A DNA stretch of 64,000 nucleotides from Ashinkailepas kermadecensis (GCA_034440615.1 JAOTOM010004740.1:167501-231500); one strand, 5' to 3'; numbered from the stretch's first letter, positions 1-13,292 are shown. Numbers and translations: made by a program. Notes: a model not told the origin generated them from the letters alone.

Positions 1-1500
1 GAATGCAATTGAATGGCTTAAAGCAGCATAACTTGCCATGTTTGTCAACAACAACGCTGTGACGATGTCCACAGGTCGCATACACTACCAAATGCAGGGC
101 TTTGATCGCCAATAGAGGTGCGACCAAGAGCGGCAGAGGATCCAGCCCCCTCCTTAAGGAACAAAAAATACACCAGATCAAACAAGGCATCTTAAGATCT
201 GCACAACGCAAAATGAGAAATTTGCGGGGCACTGAGCGCACCGAAAGCGATCACGTGTCATTTTAAAGTAATTTTTCGTGCCATTTTTTGGGAGATGGGC
301 TCCCTTACGAAAATCCTGGCTGCGCGCCTGATCGCCAAGCAGGCTTTTTGTCAAGAAACGTTACTATTTGCTTCGTGAGACTCAATTTTCCAATGTGAGC
401 TCGACACAAACTGGGCCAATCCGGCCCAAACCTGTGCGAACTGGCACAGGCGATGCTGCCGGCCGGCCCCACTGTATATGGTTTTTGTTTGCAGCAACCC
501 GGACGGCAAGGATTTTATGATGGCAACGTCACAGATGACGTAATACCAGCACTATCCTGCGCATTTTGTCGTTCGCAGCGACGCGAACGACGTATAATCT
601 TTGTGACGTCGCATAGAATCTAGACTGGACGCATGCAATGTTTTTCTCGTACTTCGTCGAAATTAGACACAAATGACGCAATAGTTCTGAATATGAACTT
701 CGCCACTCGTGTGGAAAGCAAACATATTTTCCGACGGCATTTCTGGGTATGTGCCAATCGTGAATGCCTTCATTGTATTCACCTGCGAATAGACGGAACT
801 CGGACATAGGAGAGACCGGGTCTAGTTGATACAATTTTGGCGGAACTCAAAATAACTCATCACTTTCGAAGGGTAGCGAGGAAGTAACTACACCTACACC
901 AAGCCTAAACCTTCTAGTAGTATCCCCGATAATTACGTTTTCGTGGCATCCTCTGGGTTTTCCACCAGAGAGCAAAACATCGCGCAACTACCGGCTTATC
1001 AACTTTCCCCGCTATGGGCGCTGCATGACCGACGCAGTCGATGTGCCCTTAAACTCCAACAACCAACCAACCAACTTACCCCGCTATAGGGGTAAGTTGT
1101 TACTGACGATGGGGTACGTTGATAAAATGCAAGTTAAATAAAATATATTATCCATAGGTAGCATTAGCTTACACCCTCTGAAAGGCCCACATTTCACGCT
1201 TACAGCAATCATTCTGCTTTAAGTACTGCCTGACCATAGCTCATGGTTTATGTCATTTATGGAATGCGCAAGCGTTCATTCCGTAGCTGGACACTATCCT
1301 TCATTCAGTCTTTTTCGCTGGGTAAACTATGCCCGTAGAAAATTGAATAAGACAATCTTGAAACAGTTTTAACAAACACGTTACTAAAATGGGCAGTTCT
1401 GTGCTTCTTTTATTTCGTTACCAATCCATAACACGTTGATACAAGCTGATGAAGTTCATGCAGGCTGTATCAATTTACCCCGCAGGTTTTCTGGTGCAGG
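1..1500. other. Upstream non-coding sequence, no gene seen
   Basis: Mixed-composition DNA. A solitary transposon-end-like string (aaaatcctggctgcgcgcctg, in parts) lies at 309-330 and the dispersed tail at 1020. A 101-codon - strand ORF at 529-834 has no recognisable domain and is not called as a gene. Confidence 0.6.
1020..1080 (+). mobile_element. Short dispersed repeat tail (gcagtcgatgtgccctt type)
   Basis: The string gctgcatgaccgacgcagtc, followed by gatgtgcccttaaactcc and a (caac)n run, matches sequences at 10710-10750, 25416-25446, 25672-25702, 27107-27150 and 48490-48520. Inverted copies lie near 33945-33990 and 54403-54463. The shared core is approximately GGTCGATGCGCCCTTAAAAC followed by caa/aat-rich DNA. 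This looks like the conserved 3' end of a SINE or LINE family. The family itself is not identified. Confidence 0.55.
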
Positions 1501-1529
1501 CTGCAACATGTTATGCAACATTGCGAATA

Positions 1530-1915
1530 CAACATAAGCGTAGGAACAGGGGGGCCAGGGGGGCCACGGCCCACCCACTTTTCAAAGTGGGGGGCCAACA
1601 ATGGTAGCTGCCCCCACCCCCACACACACTTTTCAGACATATAAATTTCCTAGAAAGCACAAGGGCGTCGCCACCGGGAGAGGGGGCAGAGGGGGCAGTC
1701 GTCCCCCCTGCCGTGAGACTGGGGGGGCACCGCCCCCTGAAATTTGAGGAGGCCCCTATCCGGAAATGCACAGGGAAAAAAAGTGAGCAAAGAGGCCGAC
1801 GAGACATGAGAGGAGGCCTCCAAGACGTGAGAGGAGGCCCCTAATTTGAAGAAGGAGTCACCTAGGAGAGGATAGCAGGCCCCATAAATCAAGAGAGTGC
1901 CAACAATTGGCACCG
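1530..1915. repeat. G/C-tract-rich MITE-like debris
   Basis: Runs such as gcgtaggaacaggggggcca and inverted G/C blocks (acccacttttcaaagtgggg) look like eroded transposon ends. A related string, gcgtaggaacagaagggcca, occurs at 58304. No defined borders. Confidence 0.35.
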
Positions 1916-1916
1916 A

Positions 1917-2652
1917 GGCCCCAGGATTGCAAGGAGGACCCCATGATTACAAAGGAGGCCCCAGGATTGCAAAGGAGGCCCCTAGGATTGCAAAGGAGGC
2001 CCAGGATTGCAAGGAGGACTCAGGATTGCAAAGGAGACCCCCAGGAATGCAAAGGAGGTCCCCAGGATTGCAAAGGAGGCCCCCAGAATTGCAAAGGAGG
2101 CCCCCAGGATTGCAAAGGAGGCCTCCAGGATTACAAAGGATGCCCCCAGGATTGAAAAGGAGGCCCCCAGTATTGCAAAGGAGGCCCCCAGTATTGCAAA
2201 GGAGGCCCCCAGGAATGGAAAGGAGGCCCCCAGGATTGCAAAGGAGGCCCCAGGATTGCAAAGGAGGCCCACAGGATTGCAAAGGAGGCCCCATGATTGT
2301 AAAGGAGGCCCCCAGAATTACAAAGGAGGACTCCAGGATTGCAAAGGAGACCCTCAGGATTGCAAAGGAGGCCACCAGGATTGCAAAGGAGGCCCCAGGA
2401 TTGCAAAGGAGGCCCCCAGGATTGCAAAGGAAGCCCCCAGGATTGTAAAGGAGGCCCCCAGGATTGCAAAGGGGGCCCCCAGGATTGCAAAGGAGGCCCC
2501 CAGAATTGCAAAGAGGACTCCAGGATTGCAAAGGAGACCCCCAGGAATGCAAAGGAGGCCCCCAGGATTGCAAAAGAGGCCCTCAGGATTGCGAAGGAGG
2601 CCCACATGATTGCAAAGGAGGCCCCCATGATTGCAAAGGAGGCCCAATACGG
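1917..2652. repeat. 21-22 bp minisatellite, about 35 copies
   Basis: The unit is approximately ccaggattgcaaaggaggcc, with occasional length changes. Translating it on either strand gives repeat proteins such as GLQRRPP and LLCNPGG; these are frame artefacts. Confidence 0.95.
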
Positions 2653-3600
2653 AAGGGAGACCTCAGAAAATGAGAGGAGGTCCAAAGACGGAAGAGAAAG
2701 CCAGTGGATATGAGATGAGGTTTCGGAGACGCAAAAGCAGTCCCCAAAACGGGTAAGGTTCCACCAAGATAGAAAAGGATGATCCAGAAAAGTGGCAGGA
2801 AGCACCTAATTCGGAAGAGGACGATATAAAATTGGAAATGAGACCCTATGATGAACGAGGAAGCCCCTAAAATAGGAGAGAAGGGCAATTAGATAAGAGG
2901 GATGGCTCCCAGGCGAGAAAGAAGGCTTCAAGACGGGTAAGAAGGTCCCCAGGAAATGACAAGATAACTGAGATAGGAAAGGTTGCTTGTAATTTGGAAG
3001 AGGAGGCACCTAAGAGAGAACAGGTGTCCACCAGGAGATAAGAGGCCACCCTTAAAATGGGCAAAGATAGAATCAAAACGCAGAACAGGAGGCCCCGAAG
3101 ACGTGAGAGGAGGTCCCTTAATTTGAAAAAGAAAGCCTCTAAAAGAGAAAATGAGGCCCCTGCTGAACTCGAGAGGAGTCCCTCGAGATGGAGTAGAAGG
3201 TCTCCTGGGCCGAATGAGGCCCCGACGACCGGAAGGAATTCCCAGGAAATGAGAGAAGGCCCTTAAGATGGGAGTGGTAGGTAGCAGGTATGGAAGGAGG
3301 CGAGGTTTCCAAAATTGAAGATCCTCAAGACGGGTAAGCTTTGGGAGGACAAAGGAGGAGGCCCACGAGGCTTGGCAGGAGGCCCCTAATTTGGCAGAGG
3401 ATGCCGCTGGAACATGAGAGGAAGTCCCATGCCATGTTAAAGCGGCCCCAGGATGTGGGAGGAGGCCCTCCAAAACGGGAGAGGAGGACCATTGAATATG
3501 GAGGAGGGTAGGACGCACGAGAAGACGTCCAAAACCGGTAAAGAGGCTCCAGGAAATGAGACGAGACCCCTAAGACGCGAGAGGAGGTCTATAATTTGCT
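2653..3600. repeat. Diverged continuation of the purine-rich array
   Basis: Irregular units containing gagaggaggcccc, with variants such as aagacgggtaagaagg and aatttggaagagg, continue for about 950 bp. Spacing is 20 to 35 bp and sequence identity falls steadily away from 2650. Confidence 0.6.
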
Positions 3601-5560
3601 AGAAGCACCTGGAATGGCAGGAGTCGTGCCCGGGTACTTGAAAATCACGATATGGGCCCACAAAGATCCGGCCGGGGCCCCTGAAAATCACGCTGAGCCT
3701 AGGGGTACCAGAAATGCACGCCCGGACCATGCAAATCACGCTAGGGTCACGATAGGTCGTACCGTTCCCCAACAGTATCATTGGGACACAAATGAAGCCG
3801 GGGCAACGAAAAACAATCCGGACATGGATAGTCACTCTGGGGCCCCAACAATGACGCCAAAAGCATCCAAAACGTATTGGACACCCACAAAGTGTCGATG
3901 TCGCTAAAACTCGCGCTAGGGATCCAAGCAAATGACGTCGGGACACAAAAGATTACATTGGACCGTCGCAGCCCCCGAAAATCTCACTGGGGACCAAAAA
4001 GGTCGCCCCTAGACCCGAAAGGTTGCAGCTGCCCCAAACATCAATTATCAACCGGAATGTCACTCTGCGCCCAAAAAAATCGGGTCAAAGTCCCCCCAAA
4101 ACCCGTTGGGCACTGGAAAAAAACGTGCCAGGGCACCGAAAAAAATATCACCTGGAGACCGAAGAATCGTACCAGGACCCAAAAATATCACATAAGGACC
4201 TGTCAAAAAATAGAACTCGATGTCCAAAAGTTTACACCGAGACTCGATCGAATCGACCCCAGCACCGGGAAATTAAGAACAGGTCCGGAAAAAAATTACC
4301 CGGAGGGCATTTATACTCCGAAATGTGCCATCGGCTGAAAAAAGTCCTTCGGTGGCCGCAGTGACATATCAAAGGGGCAAATGCCCCCTCCCTCCTAAGA
4401 GGGATATGCTCCCAAGAATCGAGCCGAGGCCCCCAAAAGTCGCGCTGGGGCCACAAAAATTCGCGTCGGTCCACCGGAATTCGCATAGGGGATCAAAATA
4501 AATACGGCGGACCCCAGAAAACTCGCTCCGAGGCACGAAAATCTGCAACAGGAACCGCCAAGATTGCGTTGGGGTCACAGCTAAGTACAACGCGCCCCGC
4601 AAACTCGAACCGGTCCCACCAAATTTCGCGCTCCGACCCACAATTCCGATCGGTAGTACCAAAAATTTGGTCTGGCCATCAAACATTCACGTCGGCGCTC
4701 CCAAAAATTGACCTCTAGGGTCCCACATACGCACAGTGTGACCCCAAAAATTGGATCGGTATCCAACAAAATCACGCCGGAGCCTTCCAAAATAATGAGG
4801 GATTCCAAAAAATAACTGTCCTGGTCAGGATAATGGCTCTGGAGCATCGAACATGTCATCAGATGCCTTGACAAATCGCGTACGGCATCGAAAAACATAC
4901 CCGAGCTCGAAGAAAATCGAGGTGAGATACAAAAACATGGCGCCAGGGACTCGAAAAATCAGGCTGGGATTCGGAATTTAAAGAAAATTCAGAAGAGATC
5001 CACAAAAATCGCGTTGAGCCCAGATAACTGGCGTTGGGTCTCGGAACCACGCGCCTGTGCGCGATAAGTCGCGCTAGGACCCATACAAATCGCACCGAAG
5101 CACCAAAATCGTACTGGGGCCCCACAAATGTGCGTCAGAAGCCCCAAATAAACACAGCGGGACCCCAAGAGCACAACGGGGACCGAAAATGCGACTAGCT
5201 CTCCAAAGCGCAGTCTCGCAAAAAGCGGCAGGGTCCGAAAACATGCGTTGTAGCCATAACTATATACCGGGAACTCTAAAAAAAAGAAAAAAAACACCGG
5301 AAGCTCTCAAGGCACACAGGGGCCATACGACCGCACACGGGCCTCAAAAGAGGCTGGGGCCGCAAAAAGCAACATGGTCCCAAAACGAACAAAAATACCG
5401 GGCACTAAGTAAACACATCGAGATCTTTGAAAGCGCCCCGACAACTTAAAAAAATATTCGGTGCGCCAAAAAAGCAACAAACCCTAAAACGAGCAGGGGT
5501 TTCGAAAATGCGTTGGGCCTCTAACAAAAATGAATTGGAGCCCTAAGACACATCCATAGA
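3600..5560. repeat. Highly diverged 28-32 bp repeat tract
   Basis: Recurrent aaaaatcgcgctggggccc-like cores recur roughly every 30 bp, for example near 3970, 4440, 4560, 5010 and 5080. It looks like an old satellite-like array now extensively mutated. ORFs inside it are short and have no recognisable product. Confidence 0.5.
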
Positions 5561-7230
5561 CGAAGAAATACGAAACGGGTCCAAAGAAGTACACTCAGGC
5601 AGGGCCTCGGTTCGGTAGCCAACCTGGAAGCATGTTTAATCAAAGATATGAGGTGCATCAAAGCTCAGCGGGTATCCGCATTTCTTCACCATAAAATATG
5701 GGACGTAGGGAACTAATGATCGAATTTAAGTAATTTAATTTTCGCAGCGAACACCCATACGAAGCATTTTATCACGTCAGATATGGCGCAAGTCTATCAT
5801 GTGGCAGCAATTAGCAAAGCGTAGGAGGCCCAGCAGAATCCGTAGCATCGCACGAAGTGTGGCGAATGCGCCGAATGCGCAAGATGGGTGTGCACGTGCA
5901 CTAACGTTGGCGTCGTGGCGACCGGGCACTATGAACTGGAATGTCTGAAATTTGGAAATTTTACATTTTAAAGTGATTTGTGTAGGTGTAATTTCAGCAG
6001 TGCGAGGTGACTTATTAAGGGATACCAAAAGAATACATTCGAACAGGGTGGGGGAGCTAGGGTTGAAATCCGACGAATCAGAAACGATAGTGGTAGATTG
6101 GGCCCCTCCACAGGATAATTCAGTTGATCACTAATTATTTTATTTAAAAAGGTCCCCTTTGACAAAATAGTGGTCCAAATCGGAAGACTTTATTCAGTAG
6201 TTGGACCCCCTCCAAATACGTTTGCCCCCTCCCCTTGACGCAAATATAAGTGCGTCACTGGTCCCCCAATAATTTTCAGAAACTTACGCCCATGGAGCAA
6301 AGCCAACATTGCGGGGGTAAATTCCCCCTCACAAGCATACAAAACAACACCGATGCCCCATATTAAATGGGAGGAATGATGTTTTAAAATGTATTTTCTT
6401 CCTACAAAGTTGTCTTCTGTGATTACTGCCTGCATGATTACAGCTTCCCAGCTTCAATACCTTCTCAACGACATAATTTACAAAACGGTACAGCACAGCG
6501 ATAACCATGGGCGTGACGGCGTGGAATTCGAAGTTTTTGCATTATTTATGCATTGCCATTGTTACATTGTTTCATTGCCATTGATGCATGGTTGTTCAAT
6601 GCTTGTTCCTGCCGTGAATTTATTCGCGGAGGATTTATTATTTTAGCTTCTGTGCCAAGTGCCCTGCAGCCAGCACCAAATGTTAGTTAAAAAAATAATA
6701 AATCCCTAAGATGACGATCAGAAAACAAATTCAATCCACTTCTCGTTGTCACCTTCGCGAAATTGTCGTCCTAGGACTGAGAAATGATCGTTTAAGTTTG
6801 TTTATGAGATCAAGCTGGTGGGAATGACTAACAGTAGTGATGAACCTAGCTATATTCAGTTAAACTTTGTGGACATAGAAGTGGGTTGACCAATGGGAGA
6901 TATCTTTAAGATATGCTCAGCACGAGTCCCACAAGCTCGCTACAATCTAGAGGCCAGCGGGAAGATTCGTCTCGTCGATAAAGCATAAAGATATTTGGTT
7001 GTCTTGGCACCGACGTATTAATCTACGTTTGCTTATTTATATCCTGGTATGGCTCAGTTCTCAGCGAAAAAAATGATTCTTGCTATTGCGCTTTGCGCAA
7101 ATGATGCACCATGCCAAGAACAAACAAGACATCAATATGAAATCATGTTCCCATTCGGGATCCATACTAAGAGCCTAAAAAGCAAGAGGAAGCCCTAACA
7201 CAGTGGAGGACCCTTTTCGGGGAGCAGGAG
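5560..7230. other. Non-coding, eroded transposon-like pieces
   Basis: No gene recognised. 6200-6335 contains paired C-rich and G-rich tracts (gaccccctccaaatacg, tgcgggggtaaattccccct) typical of decayed MITE ends. The remainder is AT-rich unique-looking sequence. Confidence 0.45.
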
Positions 7231-7238
7231 GCCCCCTA

Positions 7239-8393
7239 TCAACATTGCTCGCGCTGGAAGAATTTCGTGGCGACGCCACTGAACACAAGGACGATTTCAT
7301 CATAATCTCGTGTGAGGGACATCAACCTGTCGTTGAAGCATTCACTGAGATCTTTGACTGTCACTATGGTTGCTGGTTTCTTGGCCATCTTCTGCAGAAG
7401 AACCATTCCATCTACCAGGGCTATCTTGCGACTTGGAGCATCTGGTGTGGTGTCCATCCCATCATCTGGCTGCTGATCTTCCGGTGGAGTTTCTGCTGTT
7501 GCCAACTTGTTGAGGAGGTGGATCAACTTCGATTTGTCCAGGCATGGCAGGATTGTACCATCTGGAGCAAAAAGGGCTCTTGGTGTCAGAGTGAATTCGT
7601 GGTTCCCAATGGCCTCTTTCTGGTTGATGTCTCTGCTGGACCTGGCCAGGACCATCAGTCTGCCATACAAGTCATTGGTCTCCTTTAGATCCACAGTCTT
7701 GTCTCGGGGTTTTACTGTGGTTTTCTTGTTTGCAGACGTGAACATCATGATGTTCTCCTTCTTTACTGGTGCCCATAGGCTGACATCTTCATTGATTCGC
7801 TCTGACACGTAGTCTTCATGCAGCTTTTGACCAGTCACATCAGCATTCAAGGTCGTTGGTGCATACTCATCAGGGATGTAGGCATGAGTGATCACATTGT
7901 GCAGCTTGTCACCTTCAGCAGCAAATGGGTTTCCATGTTTCAGTATGGCTGCCTTGATCTTGTCGATAACATCATGCTCCTTGACAGCACTTGGCCCAAG
8001 GTCATGATGCTCTATGGTTTTGTCAGGTTCCAAGTCAAACTGACTCTTGAACTCTTTTGCAACACGGGAGAGTTCTGGTGTGACCATGAAGAACCTCTGT
8101 CTAGCATTGGCATTGTTCGAGATGCCGACGAGTCCAGAATGAATTTTCATCAGCTTGTTCAGATGCTCGCATGCATGGTCCGCCCCGATGGATACAAAGG
8201 GAATGTCATTCTTCGTGACTGCAATGTTGCCTGCTTGCAGCTCTTCCCAGGTTTCAGGGTGATTGGTCCTCAGATCATGCATGTCTGTGATGTATCTGGG
8301 CCAGAGTCGCTTGTATTTGATCCGGTCAAAGGCGAAGAAGAGCTTGCTCGGCTGCTCTCCGGCTTGGAGATGAAGCTTCAGGTCAGATTTCAC
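7239..8393 (-). pseudogene. Broken mobile-element-type ORF, about 384 codons
   Basis: An open frame on the - strand runs from just inside a TAG at about 8412-8414 to 7239. It has no ATG at its start (the first usable codon is GTG at 8393), so it is either an internal exon or 5'-truncated. Visible segments include LWPRYITDMHDLRTNHPETW, FVSIGADHACEHLNKLMKIH, GLVGISNNANARQRFF and DYDEIVLVF near the C-terminus. The combination resembles uncharacterised proteins that occur in many copies in cnidarian, mollusc and arthropod genomes and look transposon-borne; that is recollection, not a search. The frame appears to leave the family after LVF. No terminal repeats or partner ORF were identified. Function is unknown. 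Codon usage is less GC-rich than in the fusilli exons. Confidence 0.5.
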
Positions 8394-8419
8394 AAAGAAA
8401 AAAAAACACCACTATAATA

Positions 8420-9320
8420 CAACCACCACCAACTTACATGTAGGGCACAGTAAACTGTTCAACATACATGATATAGGCCTACTACAATAATCAGACCACT
8501 AGATAAACATGTCCTTGTGGTTGGTGCCTAGTATGGCCTAATGACGAATTTGTCTTATGAAATTAGTAAGTATTTGCAAGAACTGCTGTAACAAATGTCT
8601 CAACACATCTGCAACTAGGAGCATTGGATTCCTTGGCCCTGAAAATGGTAGTTTAGCTGTCAAAATAAAAGCTTATCAGGTTATTTATAATTATAATTTT
8701 ATAATTAGGTTATTTAGAAGCTGCGATATTGACGAAAACATTTTTCACGGCCGCCATTTTGTAAAATCCAAGATGGCGGCCATATAGGACTCGGGGCAAA
8801 TGGAAACATTGTTTTTCTGATTGCTTATACTATAAGGTTTCCAAAAATGTATAGTTTTCATACTCTCCACAAAAATCCAACGAAAGTTAAAATCCAAACT
8901 TAGTGAACCTGACTAATATTGCATATTGCATCAGCAACAGATTCTATCGAATCTGCAACACTGTGTCCTCGAGAATACGTGAACACAATTACAAAGTGTC
9001 TCGAGAGAGCGGCCCAAGAGCACATATCAACCATATTATCACGTGCCCGGCCTCAGCTGTGTTTCTAGAAAGCAGGACTGCTAAACACTTTCGAAGACGT
9101 ATGAAGTAACAGACACTGCCTTGTTTGATTGGAGGACGAGACAGCACCTGCCAATGTCACATTCACAACAGGTTCTACTGGCTAATCACCGGACAATGTG
9201 CAGGCGGCTCTCGCGATGTGCCAGCAGCGTTCACACCGCCAACAGATTATCACGCCTCTGGCAGTGGCGTGTTCGACACGTTCTCGACACTTTATACTGG
9301 CGACCACGTGCACCGAAACA
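8420..9320. other. Non-coding, AT-rich spacer
   Basis: No gene or clear repeat seen. The stretch at 8745-8790 contains an imperfect inverted repeat around cggccgccattttgtaaaat and ccaagatggcggcc. That is a short possible hairpin. Confidence 0.45.
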
Positions 9321-9670
9321 CACAGCGGGGCGAAGTCGTGTGTTGCGCTGAGGCTGTTCCTGAGCCAGACTTCCGCCGCCGCGCCGCCACGGCGAGACCA
9401 CGGGCGTGCCGGGCCGCCCCGTGTCGCGTCGCTGGGTGCGCCCCTGCGCGCGGCCGGCGGCTCAGCTGATCGGCTCGCTGGAGCGTGGCTGGCGCCGGAC
9501 GGACGGCCGGCAGGCAGGTACCGGCATTCCGTGCAGAACATCCGCGCGCGCGCCGGCCGCCGGCCGGCGTCATTAAAGGCCGTGGCGGCGGGCGCCGTCC
9601 AAAACATCGCGTGGGGGACGCCGCTGGCCCGGCGGCGTGAGCGGCGTACAGGTGTGCGGCAAACCACACT
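9320..9670. promoter_or_regulatory. CpG-rich block, function unknown
   Basis: About 350 bp of GC- and CpG-dense DNA (gcgcgcgcgccggccgcc near 9545) stands out from AT-richer flanks. It could be a promoter or an exon of unknown type. No coding similarity was seen in any frame. Confidence 0.3.
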
Positions 9671-9959
9671 GACACTCGGGGCTTACACGTTTGTATCGAA
9701 ATGTGATGAATTGTGCTGTCCTTTGGGAGAATGTCGCGGCCGGTTTACCGAGTGTCCGGCTGCACCCACGGATCGGTCAAAGCTAGACCTGTTGTCGTTG
9801 CCTCCTTTTGGAAAGCGCGGTTTACTGCAACTTTGAATGTCGAATATATATCGGGTGTTTTGCTCCTTCCAGCGGCGGTGATCGTATTGGCTTGGAGGCT
9901 TGTAATTGAGCGACGGAGTCGCCCAGAATTATTGGGGATGCAGTTACAATGAAAACAAC

Positions 9960-12900
9960 AAACGTTAAGCTACCGACTCAGTGTGCTAACAAATTTCGCC
10001 AACAGTAGACGTGTTGTGCTGCACACCGGTCGCAGCGTGGCTCTGGTGACGCGCACGCACGTTCACCATGGCCGTAGCACATGCAGCGGTTGCAGCGTAG
10101 TGGAGGAAGCTCGCGGCGACGAATGCTGTACTGCTTCTAGTGCATATGTACGTCTGGTGGGAGCTGTTGTGTGTTGAAATTTAGTACCAAGATGCTGTGT
10201 GTGTGTCTTGCCTCCCGTCTGATGTGGTCGTTAGGTGCCGGCGTGAATGGCATAGTGTTTGGGGCTGGCCCGCCCCACGGACAAGATGACCCTCCTTACT
10301 GAAAAAGACCCGGACTCGTTGCACCCTGAACCGAACTTTCGCCCTTCGGCCCCTGCCACGGCCGCAATAGCCCAGAACGGTGGGTTTGTCACCGTTGGGC
10401 TTCCTCCGGGAGGTAAAGGTTAGCTGTGAGACAGAAGTTGGGGATTTGGTGCAGGTTAATTTTCTTTTCGAGTCACAGGAGTGCTCGTCGAGGGTGCCTA
10501 GAGCTCTTGTTGCTTGCTGTCTTCCTTGCTTCTTTTCTTTTTTCTTGTCTTCTTGCTTCTTGCTATTCTTGTCTCCTTGTTTCTTGCTCTTCTTGTCTTC
10601 TTGCTTCCTGGGCTTCTTCGGCTTCTTGTGCTACCTGGTGTCGCTCTTGAGCGTGGGGCGCGCGAACTCTTCTACGAGCTTCCCTACGGATGCGCGCCAA
10701 AGGACCCTGTAGTCGGCGCGCCCTTAAACCCAAATAATCAATCAATAATCAACCTCCCTACGGAAGGGCCTCGTCGGGTCTACTCCCTCGCCGCTTCGCT
10801 CCTTATTGAAAAAGAGACCCGGGAAAAACCCAGGGCATTGGGCGCCGTGAGACAAATTCTACGGTACGCAAAGTTTCTGCTCTCAGTCAACCGGTCGCCA
10901 GCCAGAACAACTCAAAGGTGACCATTTCCGAAACGTCGGGCGTCCGTGACGGCTGTAGAAGGCGCTGTCAGCTAGGTTGGTGGCCGCTGTAAGACCTGTT
11001 ATCATGCCTGCGCCGGACAGGTGCTCCGGCCAAGGTCAGATAGCATCGGCAGCAATTAGGCACGAGACCAACACTCGCATCCGCTTCTTGGGCTCATTTG
11101 CCGACCTGTTGTGTTAGTGCCGCAGTGTCACTTTGTGTGCCGACAACGGCGTCAACACAGAGAGGAAGCCGGACTTTGGTTCCTTCATCGTATGCAGCCA
11201 CGTCTCGTCGTGAGCGCCGGTAGAAAGGTGTCGCACACACTAGCGTTTAAAACATTGTTCGAAGCATCGCTTAGAGTACCACGTGTCTTGCATGATGCCT
11301 GCCATCCACTATCGGAGTTTTCCAAAGTCTTCTGAGAATTACAGATGGCACTTTTGCATTGCGTTGCAGTTTCTAGGTGATGCTTTTTCCACACATCTTC
11401 AACAGACACTAATGTTGCATTTCCAGAAGCTAGGTGGTGCTCAGCCGTTCTTGGGTTCTGCTCAAGCACCACCTGTGAACACTAAAACTCCATCCATGAC
11501 ACTGTCAGGATATATTGATTTAATTGCATGTGCATTAATGAGCGACTCCACATCCGTCTGCTAATGATTGGTCTCTTGTCAAAGCCGGTGGCTTCGCCCT
11601 TGGACATATTCGAATACACGTCTATATCATTTGATGGATTTGGTCATTCGTACGGATCTGGGATTGGATCATATTTGGATCTGATAGGATTTAAGCTTGA
11701 CAGCAGTTCGAATCTGGATTTGATTCATAATTAATGTCGAAGCTATGTCAAAGCTCTCCTTGCTGTAACAAATTGAAATAGAAGGTTTCCAAACAAAGTT
11801 GATTTTGATTAGCCTTCTTGTTGTCATTTGATTGGATTCGACATGGATTGGTCATTATGGGGGTTCAGATTGAACTAAGTCAAACAATGCCAATCCATAT
11901 TATGCTTACATCACGTATATGGTCGCAGCAAGGCTAATAATAATCCCTAAATTATGAATCACGCCTTCTCCCACCGTAAGCATATTTTGGTCGTGCAAAT
12001 GTTGCATAAACCAGCAAATATTTTTCCATTTATATAAAACTGTCTTCAGCTGTGTCAAAGTTTTCTTCCTATTGAATATGTATTGGTTAGCATTGCCCAA
12101 ACACCACTTGATGAAATTAATTTGTACAATAGCTCATTTACTCAAAGGAAGTAATGTGGAATTATGTATCCAAACAGATGTACGATTGACACCAGCCTGT
12201 ACTATAATTCGGAAAGCAGACTGGATCCACGCAGGACACAAAAACTCAAGAGGTGCTGAGAGCAGGGAACGTTTAATCTATTGACACCAGTAATCGATGA
12301 GTAAGTTGAAGTGGTAAATGTCATGACATCGTATTGCTGATTGCTGATTGCTGATGTACACCGGTCTCTTACCGTTGCAAAGGAACAGCACCGTTGGTGT
12401 GGGCTGTTCTGGAGGCGTTCTTCCGCCGGAACCAAGCCTTTCGGAAATGGACCTATGCTCGTCACGTGCCACCTGCTACGTTGCCCTCAGTTGGTAGTTG
12501 TGAGACTTCAGTTAGACAAATGACGTCACCACGCAATGGCTGCCATGTTTTGCACTTTCACTGTCGCGCTGCAAAGTCGAGCGGAGCCGAGACTATGTCG
12601 AGTGTCCGGTGCCGTGCAGTAAGTCAGTTTCTCTGAAGCCTAAAAACGTCAAGACCACAGCGAGATGTCGATGATAGTTGATACAAAAGTTCCCAGTAAT
12701 GATCACCGCTGGCGTCCGAGCCCATTTCTGGTGTCATTTTCTTTCCTCGCCGAAGCCAGGTCACAAATGCCGGTGTTTGGTGTCAGAGTGTCAGACTTTG
12801 GTGTCAGACATCCGTATTTAAAGCAGCCCCAGCAGCAGGTTGCAGCCCTGGCTATTTTCGTGTCACTATGGAATGAATGAATGAATGCCTCCGGATTGCT

Positions 12901-13085
12901 TTGATGTATGCCGGCTGGCGTTGGCTATTTTTCACGTCTCGCCTGGGTGGTCTTGTTCGCTGTTGTTCGTCCCATGGCACAGTGACACAATGTCCCAGTG
13001 GCGCAATATCCCAGTGGTAGCTTATTAGTCCGTACTTAGGAAAATATAAGACTATCAGTTGGGTAAAAAGTCATTGGCTAATAGA
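9960..13085. other. Non-coding spacer with a pyrimidine-rich stretch
   Basis: 10516-10635 is a (cttcttg)-rich pyrimidine tract that creates Leu/Ser-rich pseudo-ORFs. 10710-10750 holds a dispersed-repeat tail followed by aatcaatcaat. 12868-12883 is (gaat)4. No gene recognised. Confidence 0.5.
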
Positions 13086-13087
13086 GA

Positions 13088-13292
13088 CGCAGCCAGGGGG
13101 TGGGGGATGGGTCCCCTCTTAGCAAGAAGAAACTGCACTATGTAGAACAAAAAGAACTGGAAATTTGCACTACGCTGAAGCAGAAGTGGTCAGCGCGCTT
13201 CTCACAACGAAAAAGATATGAATGAAATGAGTTTGTTTTGGCCTGTCGACCGCCCCCCCCCCCCTTATAAAAATCCTGGCTGTGCCCCTGTT
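13088..13292. mobile_element. MITE-like element, imperfect terminal inverted repeats
   Basis: The left side reads gacgcagccagggggtgggg. The right side, cccccccttataaaaatcctggctgtgcccctg in pieces, is its approximate inverse (CAGGGGCACAGCCAGG when reversed). Length is about 200 bp with no coding capacity. No convincing target duplication was seen, so the borders are approximate. Confidence 0.5.

Noticed and set aside
303..334. A second hAT-like MITE near the window start
   Set aside because: Only one end (aatcctggctgcgcgcctg) is convincing; no matching opposite end or target duplication was found.
1897..2805. Repeat-protein ORFs of 180-224 codons
   Set aside because: Products of the 21-22 bp minisatellite, open in several frames on both strands at once.
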